A DNA stretch of 64,000 nucleotides, taken from the NCBI RefSeq assembly GCF_024807225.1, contig NZ_JANUCO010000001.1, positions 2,976,001 through 3,040,000 of the forward strand, in the 5' to 3' direction. The position numbers were made by a program, and so were the translations under genes. Every line of letters begins with the position of its first letter. The first letter of the stretch is position 1. Under the pieces are notes generated by a model. It did no database searches. It saw only the letters and a list, made by a program, of their open reading frames with translations, and was not told the DNA's origin. Source of the stretch: Chryseobacterium ginsenosidimutans. Its GTDB lineage: Bacteria > Bacteroidota > Bacteroidia > Flavobacteriales > Weeksellaceae. Of the stretch, positions 51,980-60,503 are shown piece by piece.

Positions 51980-53083
51980 TTAGTGAGCAGCATGATGTTC
52001 ATGCTCGTGCTCTTGTACCGCCATTCCAATGAACAAAGCTGATAACATTGTAAAGATATAAGCTTGCAGAAGAGCAACCAATACTTCCAATAAATAAATC
52101 ACTAACGTTAAGAATGGGAATGCAACACCTGCAACAACATTCTTAAATACGTAGATCAATCCGATCAAACTCATTACTACGATGTGTCCTGCTGTCATGT
52201 TTGCAAAAAGACGGATCATCAATGCGAAAGGCTTAGTGATCGTTCCTAATAATTCGATTGGCAACATGATTATTTTCATTGGTACAGGAACTCCCGGCAT
52301 CCAGAAGATGTGTTTCCAATAATCTTTGTTTGCAGAAAATGTAGTGATTAAATAGGTAAGGATAGCCAAGAAGAATGTCAGCGTAATATTACCTGTTACA
52401 TTGATTCCGAAAGGCATTAATCCTAATACGTTTAAGAATAAGATGAAGAAGAATACCGTTAAAAGATACCCCATAAATCTTTTATATTTATGTCCGATAT
52501 TCGGGATAGCAATCTCGTCTCTTACAAAAATTACTAAAGGCTCTAAAAATTTCGTAGCACCTGTAGGAATCTGAGATTTTTTATAAGATTTTGCTACTCC
52601 TATAAATAACACCAACATAAAGATTGCAGTCAACAACATAATAAATACACTTTTCGTGATCGAAAGATCTAAAGGCATTTCATTCGTTGGGAAATCATCT
52701 TCACCGTGCTTCAATTCTCCAGAAGCATCAGTTTTGAAAATTTTCTCATGGTGCAATTTGTAGTAAGAACCATCAACTTCAGTAACTTCTCCGTGCATAA
52801 AACCTTCTTTGCTATCACTCATGAAAGCGTGAATACCGTTATCATAAAAAATAACCGGAAGAGGAAAACCAATATGATGACCCTCTTTATCCACCATCAA
52901 TGTAAAATCGTGTGCATCTAAAATATGGTGATCGATGTACTCTTTGTTTTCATTACTTATTTTATCTTCCTCTGAAAGCACCGTTGTAGCAGGACCTGCC
53001 TCGGCAGTAGCTTCAGCGTGCTGTGCAGACACTAGGTTTAATACAAAAATACTGTAGAATAAAACTGCGAATTTCTTAAACAT
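51980..53083 (-). CDS. atpB: ATP synthase F0 subunit a, with N-terminal extension
   Basis: 367 residues from the ATG at 53083 (MFKKFAVLFYSIFVLNLVSAQ); an in-frame ATG at 53107 lies within the promoter. It begins with a signal-peptide-like helix and about 120 His/Glu-rich periplasmic residues (HHILDAHDFTLMVDKEGHHIGFPLPVIF) before the usual five-helix channel. The channel Arg is in LMIRLFANMTAGHIVVMSL, and PIELLGTITKPFALMIRLFANM is the family hallmark. A His-rich C-terminus (EHEHEHHAAH) closes the protein. The extension is typical of Bacteroidota subunit a. A promoter lies directly upstream. Confidence 0.94.
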   Translation of the reverse strand: MFKKFAVLFYSIFVLNLVSAQHAEATAEAGPATTVLSEEDKISNENKEYIDHHILDAHDFTLMVDKEGHHIGFPLPVIFYDNGIHAFMSDSKEGFMHGEVTEVDGSYYKLHHEKIFKTDASGELKHGEDDFPTNEMPLDLSITKSVFIMLLTAIFMLVLFIGVAKSYKKSQIPTGATKFLEPLVIFVRDEIAIPNIGHKYKRFMGYLLTVFFFILFLNVLGLMPFGINVTGNITLTFFLAILTYLITTFSANKDYWKHIFWMPGVPVPMKIIMLPIELLGTITKPFALMIRLFANMTAGHIVVMSLIGLIYVFKNVVAGVAFPFLTLVIYLLEVLVALLQAYIFTMLSALFIGMAVQEHEHEHHAAH

Positions 53084-53104
53084 TGATAGGTTTTTTTCGT
53101 TGTG

Positions 53105-53133
53105 CAAAAATATAATTTTTTTTCTAGTTTCAA
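53105..53133 (-). promoter_or_regulatory. promoter of the atpB-led operon
   Basis: On the minus strand TTG (53133..53131), 18 nt, then TATTTTTG (53112..53105), a full match to the Bacteroidota TTG / TAnnTTTG pattern. It lies between the small membrane gene at 53137 and atpB, so atpB can be transcribed independently. It overlaps the upstream alternative start codon region. Confidence 0.6.
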
Positions 53134-53136
53134 TAA

Positions 53137-53514
53137 TTAATTTTCCTGTTTTTTGTCATGATTAATCAGCTTAATCGCATAGTATGTAAGCAGCGTTGTC
53201 AGGACAAAATAAGGTATTACAAAGTGAAATTTGTACCCTGGAATAGCTTCAAAGTTTAATTTTTCTTTAATTAAATACATTAAACCGAATTTTAAAAGAA
53301 TTAAACCAATTACAGCCAATCCTAAAAACGCTGGGGCTACTCTATTAATTAAAATGATCATAGTAATCATCATCATAAACATGACGCTTAAGAATAAATA
53401 AAATTTCACGATCACAATTTCATCCAAATGAAAAACAAATTTCCACAAAGAGAAATGAATCAGAAATGTTAAAAAAAACAATATTGTAACCAGAATATTG
53501 GGATTTGCCTTCAT
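53137..53514 (-). CDS. four-helix membrane protein upstream of atpB (DUF6168/AtpI-like position)
   Basis: A 125-residue protein with four hydrophobic helices (ILVTILFFLTFLIHFSLWKFVF, IVKFYLFLSVMFMMMITMIILI, FLGLAVIGLILLKFGLMYLI, FHFVIPYFVLTTLLTYYAIKLI) and a charged tail HDKKQEN. In this order and position, first in the atp cluster, Bacteroidota carry AtpI-like or DUF6168 proteins. AtpI helps c-ring assembly, but this protein lacks a motif that would settle the identification. It is divergent from ffh. Confidence 0.65.
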   Translation of the reverse strand: MKANPNILVTILFFLTFLIHFSLWKFVFHLDEIVIVKFYLFLSVMFMMMITMIILINRVAPAFLGLAVIGLILLKFGLMYLIKEKLNFEAIPGYKFHFVIPYFVLTTLLTYYAIKLINHDKKQEN

Positions 53515-53680
53515 TATTAAATTTATTTTTACCTAACATTAATTAGGCTTATTTTAATTTATCGCAAAAATAGACTTTTTCTATCGTATTTTTACACGAT
53601 TTGATTTTTATCATCTCAAAGAATTTATACCTTATATATAATATTACGTGTTGAAGTCTTTAATTATACCAAAAAATCAC

Positions 53681-53688
53681 TATTTTTG
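53681..53688 (+). promoter_or_regulatory. -7 box of the ffh promoter
   Basis: TATTTTTG matches TAnnTTTG and lies 23 bp upstream of the ffh ATG. The nearest TTG (53651) is 27 nt away, too far for a standard -33 element. Confidence 0.5.
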
Positions 53689-53711
53689 CAAACCTATAAT
53701 TTACAATACAT

Positions 53712-55073
53712 ATGTTTAATAGTTTACAGGATAAATTAGACAAAGCACTTCATAATATTTCCGGAAGAGGAAAAATCACGGAAATCAATGTTGCGGAAAC
53801 CGTAAAAGAGATTCGTAGAGCGTTGGTAGATGCCGATGTTAATTATAAAGTTGCAAAAGATCTTACGAAAAGAGTTCAGGATAAAGCTTTGGGAGAAAAC
53901 GTTCTTACCTCGCTTACTCCGGGACAATTGATGACGAAAATTGTTCATGATGAATTAGTAGGTTTAATGGGAGGTTCTCAGGAAGGAATTAACCTTTCAG
54001 GGAAACCCTCTGTGATTCTTATTGCAGGTCTTCAAGGTTCTGGTAAGACTACTTTCTCTGGAAAACTGGCTAATTATTTAAAGACAAAAAGAAATAAAAA
54101 ACCTCTTTTGGTAGCGTGTGACATTTATCGTCCTGCTGCGATCGATCAGCTTAAGGTTTTAGGCGGACAAATCGGGGTTCCCGTTTTCACGGAAGAAGGT
54201 TCTACAAACCCTTCTACGATTGCTGCAAACGCCATTGCTTTTGCAAAATCAAACGGTCATGATGTCGTGATTGTGGATACGGCAGGTCGTTTGGCGATTG
54301 ATGAGCACATGATGAACGAGATTAAAACCGTTCATACCACCATTAAACCAGACGAAACACTATTCGTAGTAGACTCAATGACTGGTCAGGATGCGGTAAA
54401 TACGGCAAAAGCCTTCAACGATACTTTGAATTTTGACGGAGTTGTTCTTACGAAATTAGATGGTGATACCCGTGGTGGAGCAGCTTTAACGATTCGTTCG
54501 GTTGTAGAAAAACCAATCAAATTTATTTCTACAGGAGAGAAAATGGAAGCTTTGGATCTTTTCTACCCAGAAAGGATGGCAGACAGAATCTTGGGAATGG
54601 GAGACGTTGTTTCTTTAGTAGAAAGAGCTCAAGAGCAGTTTGACGAAGAAGAAGCGAAAAAACTTCACAAGAAAATCGCCAAAAACGAGTTTGGTTTTGA
54701 TGATTTCTTAAAACAGATCAATCAAATCAAAAAAATGGGTAACATGAAAGATTTGATGGGGATGATTCCGGGAGTTGGAAAAGCGATCAAAGATGTTGAG
54801 ATCAGCGATGATGCCTTTAAACATATTGAAGCGATTATCTATTCTATGACTCCGGATGAAAGAAGAAGACCTTCTATTATCAATACGCAGAGAAAAAGCA
54901 GAATTGCAAAAGGCGCAGGTAGAAAAGTGGAAGATGTAAACCAATTGATGAAGCAATTCGACCAAATGGGTAAAATGATGAAGATGATGCAGGGACCTCA
55001 AGGAAAACAAATGATGCAGATGATGAGCAAAATGCCAAATATGCCTGGAATGGGCGGAATGATGGGCAAATAA
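53712..55073 (+). CDS. ffh: signal recognition particle protein Ffh
   Basis: The 453-residue SRP54-type GTPase that targets nascent membrane proteins to the translocon. N domain: four-helix bundle, residues 1-95. The G domain P-loop is GLQGSGKTTF from 106, with DTAGR, TKLDGDTRGGAAL and ISTGEKMEAL. The C-terminal M domain is Met-rich (MGKMMKMMQGPQGKQMMQMMSKMPNMPGMGGMMGK) and binds signal sequence and SRP RNA. SRP RNA itself is not seen nearby. It is followed within 40 bp by the TM2 gene. Confidence 0.98.
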   Translation: MFNSLQDKLDKALHNISGRGKITEINVAETVKEIRRALVDADVNYKVAKDLTKRVQDKALGENVLTSLTPGQLMTKIVHDELVGLMGGSQEGINLSGKPSVILIAGLQGSGKTTFSGKLANYLKTKRNKKPLLVACDIYRPAAIDQLKVLGGQIGVPVFTEEGSTNPSTIAANAIAFAKSNGHDVVIVDTAGRLAIDEHMMNEIKTVHTTIKPDETLFVVDSMTGQDAVNTAKAFNDTLNFDGVVLTKLDGDTRGGAALTIRSVVEKPIKFISTGEKMEALDLFYPERMADRILGMGDVVSLVERAQEQFDEEEAKKLHKKIAKNEFGFDDFLKQINQIKKMGNMKDLMGMIPGVGKAIKDVEISDDAFKHIEAIIYSMTPDERRRPSIINTQRKSRIAKGAGRKVEDVNQLMKQFDQMGKMMKMMQGPQGKQMMQMMSKMPNMPGMGGMMGK

Positions 55074-55111
55074 CACACCAAAAAAAAAACGATTACAAAA
55101 AAAATATTATC

Positions 55112-55384
55112 ATGGAAATTAACGAAAAACAAGAAAACTACAATCAACCTTATAGGTCTGAAAAGAAAGTAACAGCAGGTATTCTGGCAATTTTAATTGG
55201 AACATTTGGAGTTCACAAATTTTATTTAGGGTATACTAAAGCCGGAATCATCCAATTAGTTTTAGGAATAGTAACATGCGGACTTGTAGGTATTATTGGT
55301 TTAATTGAAGGCATTATTTACCTTACAAAATCAGATGAAGAATTTGACAGAACGTATGTTCAAAACCAAAAAGAATGGTTCTAA
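55112..55384 (+). CDS. TM2 domain-containing protein
   Basis: A 90-residue membrane protein with two helices in the TM2 pattern: KKVTAGILAILIGTFGVHKFYLGYTKAGIIQLVLGIVTCGLVGIIGLIEGIIYLTKSDEEF. The FGVHKFYLG segment between the helices is the signature. Function is unknown. It follows ffh by 38 bp and ends at a strong terminator. Confidence 0.9.
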   Translation: MEINEKQENYNQPYRSEKKVTAGILAILIGTFGVHKFYLGYTKAGIIQLVLGIVTCGLVGIIGLIEGIIYLTKSDEEFDRTYVQNQKEWF

Positions 55385-55412
55385 GACAGAATTTTTGCTA
55401 AATTTAAAATAT

Positions 55413-55443
55413 AAAATCCGACTCAATTTGAGTCGGATTTTTT
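55413..55443. terminator. bidirectional intrinsic terminator
   Basis: AAAATCCGACTC / GAGTCGGATTTT stem with a 5-nt loop, between convergent genes ending at 55384 (+) and 55468 (-). Confidence 0.88.
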
Positions 55444-55467
55444 GCTTTTTATGCTAAATAAATTGAA

Positions 55468-56112
55468 TTATTTATCTCCTTTCTGAGCTTTAGCTTTGAT
55501 GAAATAAGAGAAACCTACGTTTACACCGAAGTTATTTCTTGTTGTTTTAACCTCTATGTTATTATAAGTATCTTTTGTATAATACTGATCAAACCCAACG
55601 CCTAAATTAATCCCTAAAGATTGAGTAGCCATAAAAGTTACCCCAGCTTTAGCTTTCCATGCTAAACCATCTTCTGTTGCATCCCCAGAGAAAAGCAAAG
55701 AATCATAGACGGAGCTAGAAAAACTATATTTTGTTTTAGTTGACGCATAACCAACACCAGCTCCTACAAATGGGAAGAATTTACCTCCTGTGTTGAAGTA
55801 ATAAGTTCCAGTTGGCATTACAGAAAATGTAGAATAAGTCATCTTATCTCCATCTTGCTTTGTTGTAGTACTGTTAAATCCTAAATCGATTCCTACAGCC
55901 AACCCATTGATTACGAAATAACCTACAGAAGGAGTAACAGAAAAGCTGCTGATTTTTGGTCCGTCTTCAGACTGTCCGTTGGCTTTAATTTTAGAACTTG
56001 TCGCATTGAAACCAAGACCTGTGTTTCCACTGATTACCCAGTCACCTTTAGTCATTTGAGCATTAGATAAACCGAAAAGTGCAACTGCACCGGCTAATAA
56101 TAATTTTTTCAT
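55468..56112 (-). CDS. outer-membrane beta-barrel protein
   Basis: A 214-residue exported barrel with signal peptide MKKLLLAGAVALFGLSNAQ and alternating strands (WVISGNTGLGFNATS, FSVTPSVGYFVINGLAVGIDLGF, FSVMPTGTYYFNTGGKFFPFVGAGVGYAS, NLGVGFDQYYTKD, NFGVNVGFSYFIKAKAQKGDK). It resembles the gene at 56205, especially in the signal peptide and the GYFVxxxLAVG segment, so the two are probably paralogues. Ligand or pore role unknown. It is the last of a four-gene barrel run. Confidence 0.8.
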   Translation of the reverse strand: MKKLLLAGAVALFGLSNAQMTKGDWVISGNTGLGFNATSSKIKANGQSEDGPKISSFSVTPSVGYFVINGLAVGIDLGFNSTTTKQDGDKMTYSTFSVMPTGTYYFNTGGKFFPFVGAGVGYASTKTKYSFSSSVYDSLLFSGDATEDGLAWKAKAGVTFMATQSLGINLGVGFDQYYTKDTYNNIEVKTTRNNFGVNVGFSYFIKAKAQKGDK

Positions 56113-56154
56113 AGTTATTTATTTAAAAATTTGAAATTGTTTTTATAAGCATAA

Positions 56155-56183
56155 AAAGCCCTAAGTAAACTTAGGACTTTTTT
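56155..56183 (-). terminator. intrinsic terminator of the barrel gene at 56205
   Basis: AAAAGCCCTAAGT / ACTTAGGACTTTTT stem with a 2-nt loop on the minus strand, T-rich flank, 22 bp after the stop. Confidence 0.8.
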
Positions 56184-56204
56184 AAACATAATATTGTATG
56201 TTTA

Positions 56205-56861
56205 TTATTTTGCAAATACATACTTAACTCCGAAAGTTACAGAAGATAAGTTTAAACCAAAGTTATAGTTGTTTGTAGCTTCACCATCTTTTGGTTTGAA
56301 GTTGTTATAACCAAACTCACCGATTGTAGCTTCGATAGACCAGTTTTTGTTTAAGAAATAATCTAAACCTGGCTTCACAGTAACACCAATTTGAGTGTAT
56401 TTAGCTTCAGTAGAAACAGAGTTTGTAGTTGTTGTAGTTCCTGAAGTAAGTACAGAAGAACCTTCAACTTCAGTTTTTCCAAACTGCATTGGAACTGCCA
56501 ATTGTCCGAAGATGTACAATTTATCACCTAAAGTCCAATATTTTCTTACGAAAGGAGCAACAACGAAAGCTGGCTTCTTAGTAATACTAGACTGAACAAG
56601 TGTTGCACCTGGCAAAGCTGTAGTTGTGATATCCGTAATTTTTTCAGTTTGGTATCCAACACCTACACCTACTGCTAAGTTTGGAGCTACGAAATATCCA
56701 ACAGTTGGTAATACGTTGAATTTTTCTGTTTTATTGTCACCGCTGTTAGTTTCTTTTTGAGAATATTCAGCAGATCCTGATAAATATACAGTTCCTTTAG
56801 CAATCTGTGCATTCGATAAACCGAAAAGTGCAATAGCACCAGTTAATAATACTTTTTTCAT
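56205..56861 (-). CDS. outer-membrane beta-barrel protein (paralogue)
   Basis: 218 residues, signal peptide MKKVLLTGAIALFGLSNAQ. Barrel strands include TVYLSGSAEYSQKE, FNVLPTVGYFVAPNLAVGVGVGYQTEK, PAFVVAPFVRKYWTLGDKLYIFGQLAVPMQFG, TKYTQIGVTVKPGLDYFLNKNWSIEATIGEFGYNNF and a closing VTFGVKYVFAK. A TAAATTTG -7 box (56891..56898, minus strand) lies 29 bp upstream. It belongs to the four-barrel run and is separately terminated. Confidence 0.82.
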   Translation of the reverse strand: MKKVLLTGAIALFGLSNAQIAKGTVYLSGSAEYSQKETNSGDNKTEKFNVLPTVGYFVAPNLAVGVGVGYQTEKITDITTTALPGATLVQSSITKKPAFVVAPFVRKYWTLGDKLYIFGQLAVPMQFGKTEVEGSSVLTSGTTTTTNSVSTEAKYTQIGVTVKPGLDYFLNKNWSIEATIGEFGYNNFKPKDGEATNNYNFGLNLSSVTFGVKYVFAK

Positions 56862-57024
56862 TTTTTTAAAATTTTAATACTTTCTGAGGGCAAATTTACA
56901 GTGGTACCGCCTAATATTAAAATTTGTTAACGTGATTAATATCATTGATGAATATTAGCAATTTCCGACAATAAAACGTATTAATTAAGAGCCTTTGACT
57001 TTTTCACAAATTTTTGAATAAAAA

Positions 57025-57048
57025 AACTCCAATTCTGCAATTGGAGTT
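57025..57048 (-). terminator. intrinsic terminator of the barrel gene at 57074
   Basis: AACTCCAATT / AATTGGAGTT stem with a 4-nt loop, followed by seven T on the minus strand. Confidence 0.85.
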
Positions 57049-57073
57049 AAATATACTTGATTTTTAAAAATTT

Positions 57074-57589
57074 TTATTTCAGGAAAAAATTTACCCCAAA
57101 ATTAACAGCTCCGAAATTAAAACTGTCATCACCATACCAATAATAGTCATGATCATGATTCTTATATCTGCTGCTGATATTCTGGAATCCTAAATACAAT
57201 TCTACATTTTTCATCTGATATCCTACTCTTGGCGCAACATACAAACCACTGTTGATATAATCTTTAGTTGAAATAGCTGCTCCCAAATCCAATCCTACAA
57301 AAAGCGGAATTTTAGAGAATTTATATTTCCCTGAAGCCGCGATAGGCACAAAACCGAAATCATCTACATGATCTTTCCCAAAAAAATGAGAATATCCTGT
57401 AGTAGCACCGATATCCAAACCTTTAGTAATATGCCACATATAAGCAGCATCTATCCCTAATGTTACACTTGCCGCATCTGCAGCATCACCTAGAGGCGCA
57501 CCAACATGAGCTCCTAATCTAAAACCCTCCTGAGCTTGTGCACCAACTCCTAAAAGCGCAAAAGCACCTACTAATAATAGTTTTTTCAT
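57074..57589 (-). CDS. outer-membrane beta-barrel protein
   Basis: 171 residues, signal peptide MKKLLLVGAFALLGVGAQAQ. Strands: EGFRLGAHVGAPLGDAAD, VTLGIDAAYMWHITKGLDIGATTGYSHFFG, FVPIAASGKYKFSKIPLFVGLDLGAAIST, LYVAPRVGYQMKNVELYLGFQNIS and the terminal FNFGAVNFGVNFFLK. An aromatic and acidic loop, NHDHDYYWYGDDS, is prominent. It is related to its neighbours in fold rather than in close sequence. Own terminator. Confidence 0.78.
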   Translation of the reverse strand: MKKLLLVGAFALLGVGAQAQEGFRLGAHVGAPLGDAADAASVTLGIDAAYMWHITKGLDIGATTGYSHFFGKDHVDDFGFVPIAASGKYKFSKIPLFVGLDLGAAISTKDYINSGLYVAPRVGYQMKNVELYLGFQNISSRYKNHDHDYYWYGDDSFNFGAVNFGVNFFLK

Positions 57590-57657
57590 TTTAATAAGTT
57601 TAAATATTGAATTATTTTTTTTGTACGAATAAAATTGTGGTAGTATCTAACACAAAA

Positions 57658-57686
57658 AAAAGCGATACAAATTTTGTACCGCTTTC
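57658..57686 (-). terminator. intrinsic terminator of the barrel gene at 57707
   Basis: AAAGCGGTACAA / TTGTATCGCTTT imperfect stem on the minus strand, followed by a run of T; 20 bp after the stop. Confidence 0.8.
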
Positions 57687-57706
57687 ATTTTTTTATGCAA
57701 AAACTC

Positions 57707-58369
57707 TTAGTTTCCTCCGAATTTAAATCCTACACCGATTTGTGCAAAACTATTGGTTACTTTTCCTCCGCTATTGTCGTTAGAAAGGTTTGATACTCCT
57801 AAACTGTATCTCGCATCAAAGAAAAGTCCATTTTCAAGCATATATTCTACGCCTACGAATGGAGCGATATTTAATTTTTTGATATCATCTTTAATATCCA
57901 CTTCACCTTCTTCTCCATCCACATCTACGCTAAGAAAATCTGATCCAAATACAGTTTTTTGTTTAGCCGTTAAGATAACTCCAAAGTTAGCACCCGCAGC
58001 AACCGAAAAACCTTCTGTGATAAAATATTTGGCTGAAATCGGAACCAAAAGAGTGCCTAAATTCACCTTAGTTTGCTCACCCACAAAAACAACTCCTGCA
58101 TCTACTCCGTCAATTTTTTCTTTTGCCCCAAGTGGAGAGTATAAAACTTCCGCCTGAAAACCAAAATTATCATTGATTTTGTATTCTGCCATACCTCCTA
58201 CATAGAAAGTATATTTAGGATCCATATTTCTTTTACCAAGATCATCCTGTTTTTCGTCAATTTTAAGGGTAGACATTGCGAAACCTACTTTAGGTCCAAA
58301 TCGAAATTCCTGAGCGTGTACACTCATTCCCATTACAGCGACTGCTGCAAAAAGTACAATTTTCTTCAT
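57707..58369 (-). CDS. porin-family outer-membrane protein
   Basis: 220 residues, signal peptide MKKIVLFAAVAVMGMSVHAQ. The barrel has the common Bacteroidota opening EFRFGPKVGFAMSTLKID, then FYVGGMAEYKINDNFGFQAEVLYSPLGAK, LGTLLVPISAKYFITEGFSVAAGANFGVIL, LNIAPFVGVEYMLENGLFFDARYSLGVSNL and a closing FAQIGVGFKFGGN. This is the OMP_b-brl_2-like (PorT-like) pattern. A full TTG-N18-TACTTTTG promoter lies just upstream. First of the four-barrel run. Confidence 0.85.
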   Translation of the reverse strand: MKKIVLFAAVAVMGMSVHAQEFRFGPKVGFAMSTLKIDEKQDDLGKRNMDPKYTFYVGGMAEYKINDNFGFQAEVLYSPLGAKEKIDGVDAGVVFVGEQTKVNLGTLLVPISAKYFITEGFSVAAGANFGVILTAKQKTVFGSDFLSVDVDGEEGEVDIKDDIKKLNIAPFVGVEYMLENGLFFDARYSLGVSNLSNDNSGGKVTNSFAQIGVGFKFGGN

Positions 58370-58404
58370 GTTTAAATTAGTTTTTTTTAATTAAATCTAG
58401 ATCG

Positions 58405-58433
58405 CAAAAGTAATAATTTATTTTTAATATCAA
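58405..58433 (-). promoter_or_regulatory. promoter of the porin-family gene at 57707
   Basis: On the minus strand TTG (58433..58431), 18 nt, TACTTTTG (58412..58405). This is a full match to the Bacteroidota pattern, 35 bp ahead of the start codon. Confidence 0.6.
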
Positions 58434-58467
58434 AATTTCATGATTCTTTGTTTTTTTCACAAAAAAA

Positions 58468-58491
58468 GCAGAACAATTTTCATTATTCTGC
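58468..58491 (-). terminator. intrinsic terminator of phoH
   Basis: GCAGAA / TTCTGC stem with a 12-nt loop, followed by seven T on the minus strand; 27 bp after the stop at 58518. Confidence 0.75.
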
Positions 58492-58517
58492 CCTTATAAT
58501 ATTTTTATCTGATTAAA

Positions 58518-59477
58518 TCACTCGTTTCTCTGTCTTTTATCTTCGTCATTGTAAGCAATAATAATTTTTCTTACAACAGGGTGTCTTACAACGTCTTCTT
58601 CCGTAAGATGCACAAACCCGATTTCTTTCACATCACTTAAAATCCTCATTGCCTCTTTCAACCCGGATTGTTGTTTCGGCGGCAAATCTACCTGCGTCGG
58701 ATCTCCTGTAATAATGAATTTTGCATTCATCCCCATTCTCGTTAAAAACATTTTCATCTGAGAATGAGTGGTGTTTTGCGCTTCATCTAGAATCACGAAA
58801 GCATCATCCAGCGTTCTCCCTCTCATGAAAGCCAATGGCGCTACCTCAATAATCTTTTTTTCTATAAAACCTTCCAGTTTTTCATGCGGAATCATATCTC
58901 GAAGAGCATCATACAAAGGCTGTAAATACGGATCAAGCTTTTCTTTAAGATCTCCCGGTAAAAAACCCAGACTCTCCCCTGCTTCCACGGCAGGTCTTGT
59001 CAAAACGATTCTTTTAACCTGTTTATCTTTTAAAGCTCTCGCTGCCAAAGCAACACTCGTATACGTTTTTCCCGTTCCTGCAGGTCCGATGGCAAAAACC
59101 ATATCTTTCTTCTCGCTTTCTTTTACTAATTTTTTAAGATTAGTCGTTTTTGCTTTTATTATTTTTCCGTTTACTCCTTTTACGATGATATCTTGGTCGA
59201 AAACAAGTTGTTTTTCGTTTTCGTCTTTAATATTCAGAAGATTTTCAACGTCTTTCAGGTCGATAGAATTGTTTTTAGAAATAAAATTCACAATATCATC
59301 AAGCTTTTGCTTAAAAATATCCAGCGCTTCCTGGTTACCCATCGCAAAAATATAGTGGTCTCTTCCTGTGATTTTAAGAGTCGGAAAAGTAGATTTTATC
59401 AGATTGAAATATTGGTTATTAACTCCATAGAAGATTTTCGCATCGATATCTTCCAAATCATATGTTAATTCAAACAT
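58518..59477 (-). CDS. PhoH family protein
   Basis: A 319-residue P-loop NTPase of the PhoH/YbeZ group, often linked to RNA metabolism and 16S rRNA maturation with YbeY. A KH-like N-terminal region precedes Walker A GPAGTGKT at 131-138. Walker B is AFVILDEAQN. Other signatures are TRPAVEAGESLGFLPGDLKEKLDPYLQPLYDAL and FIITGDPTQVDLP. It is divergent from the SAM hydrolase gene. Confidence 0.94.
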   Translation of the reverse strand: MFELTYDLEDIDAKIFYGVNNQYFNLIKSTFPTLKITGRDHYIFAMGNQEALDIFKQKLDDIVNFISKNNSIDLKDVENLLNIKDENEKQLVFDQDIIVKGVNGKIIKAKTTNLKKLVKESEKKDMVFAIGPAGTGKTYTSVALAARALKDKQVKRIVLTRPAVEAGESLGFLPGDLKEKLDPYLQPLYDALRDMIPHEKLEGFIEKKIIEVAPLAFMRGRTLDDAFVILDEAQNTTHSQMKMFLTRMGMNAKFIITGDPTQVDLPPKQQSGLKEAMRILSDVKEIGFVHLTEEDVVRHPVVRKIIIAYNDEDKRQRNE

Positions 59478-59578
59478 GCAGTATTTTTAATTAAGTTTAG
59501 ATTTTAAATTTAAAGCTTTTTTTGAAATTTATATCAAATTCTTTTCCACAATCTTTCGGGCTTTCTTTTTATTTTAAA

Positions 59579-59586
59579 TAAATTTG
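59579..59586 (+). promoter_or_regulatory. -7 box of the SAM hydrolase gene
   Basis: TAAATTTG matches TAnnTTTG, 26 bp ahead of the ATG at 59613. No clear -33 TTG. Confidence 0.45.
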
Positions 59587-59612
59587 CAATTCTATTATTC
59601 TATAAACAACCA

Positions 59613-60440
59613 ATGTCAATTATTACCCTTACTTCAGATTTCGGAAATTTGGATTACAGAGTCGCCGCTGTGAAAGGGAGCATTCTTTCTCTGAATCAGA
59701 AAGTTAACATTATTGATATTACCCACGATATCCAGTCCTTCAACCTTGTACAGACCTCTTATATCGTAAGAAATGCTTACAAATACTTCCCGAAAGGCAC
59801 AATTCATATCGTTTCTGTAGACAGTTTTCACAACAGATCCAGAAAAAATATTCTGTATAAAGCAAACGGACATTACTTTTTGGCAGCCGATAACGGACTT
59901 TTAAGTTTAATCTTTTTTGATATTAAACCTGAAGCAATTTATGAAATCACACTAAACAATCGATTTGATGATATTGTAAACTTCACTTCTACCGATGTTT
60001 TTGTTCCTGCAGCAGTACATTTGGCGAATGGCGGACTTCCGGAGGTTATCGGGCGAAAAATTGAAGCTGCCAAACAGCTTTTATTCCCGAAACCGGTTTA
60101 TAATGAGCCTGAAAAGATGATTATCGGTGAAGTAAATTACATTGATAATTTCGGAAATATAATATCAAATATCAGCAAAGATTTTTTTGAAAGTACAGGC
60201 AACGGATACGAGAATTTCACTATAAAATTCAGAAATTTAAGTCTTTCAAGAGTCTTTTCGAGCCATACGGAAGTGGTATCGGATTGGGAAAGAGAGACGG
60301 AATATCATGGGCAGTCTGCAGCAATTTTCAATGACAGTCAGCTTTTGGAGTTAACGATCTACAAAGGAAGCAAAAAAAACGGCGCAAAATCTTTGTTCGG
60401 ACTCAATGTGGGAGAAAATATTTACATTGAATTTTTCTAA
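59613..60440 (+). CDS. SAM hydrolase / SAM hydroxide adenosyltransferase (DUF62)
   Basis: A 275-residue enzyme of the fluorinase-related family that hydrolyses S-adenosylmethionine to adenosine and methionine. It opens MSIITLTSDFGNLDYRVAAVKG, with the family Asp in SDFG; then IIDITHDIQSFNLVQTSYIVRNAY, VDSFHNRSRKNILY, FLAADNGLLSL and the C-terminal GEVNYIDNFGNIISNI. No halogenase-specific insertion is apparent. Divergent from phoH; followed by the E2 gene at 63 bp with its own promoter. Confidence 0.92.
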   Translation: MSIITLTSDFGNLDYRVAAVKGSILSLNQKVNIIDITHDIQSFNLVQTSYIVRNAYKYFPKGTIHIVSVDSFHNRSRKNILYKANGHYFLAADNGLLSLIFFDIKPEAIYEITLNNRFDDIVNFTSTDVFVPAAVHLANGGLPEVIGRKIEAAKQLLFPKPVYNEPEKMIIGEVNYIDNFGNIISNISKDFFESTGNGYENFTIKFRNLSLSRVFSSHTEVVSDWERETEYHGQSAAIFNDSQLLELTIYKGSKKNGAKSLFGLNVGENIYIEFF

Positions 60441-60475
60441 AATTTAATATTTCATAAAAAAATCGTTTTTTTTTA

Positions 60476-60483
60476 TATATTTG
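60476..60483 (+). promoter_or_regulatory. -7 box of the E2 gene
   Basis: TATATTTG matches TAnnTTTG, 20 bp ahead of the ATG at 60504. No clear -33 TTG was identified. Confidence 0.45.
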
Positions 60484-60503
60484 TCAAAATCTAAAAAATA
60501 AAA

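Noticed and set aside
58768..59355. 195-codon plus-strand open frame
   Set aside because: Antisense to phoH, Ser/Phe-rich composition typical of a shadow frame.
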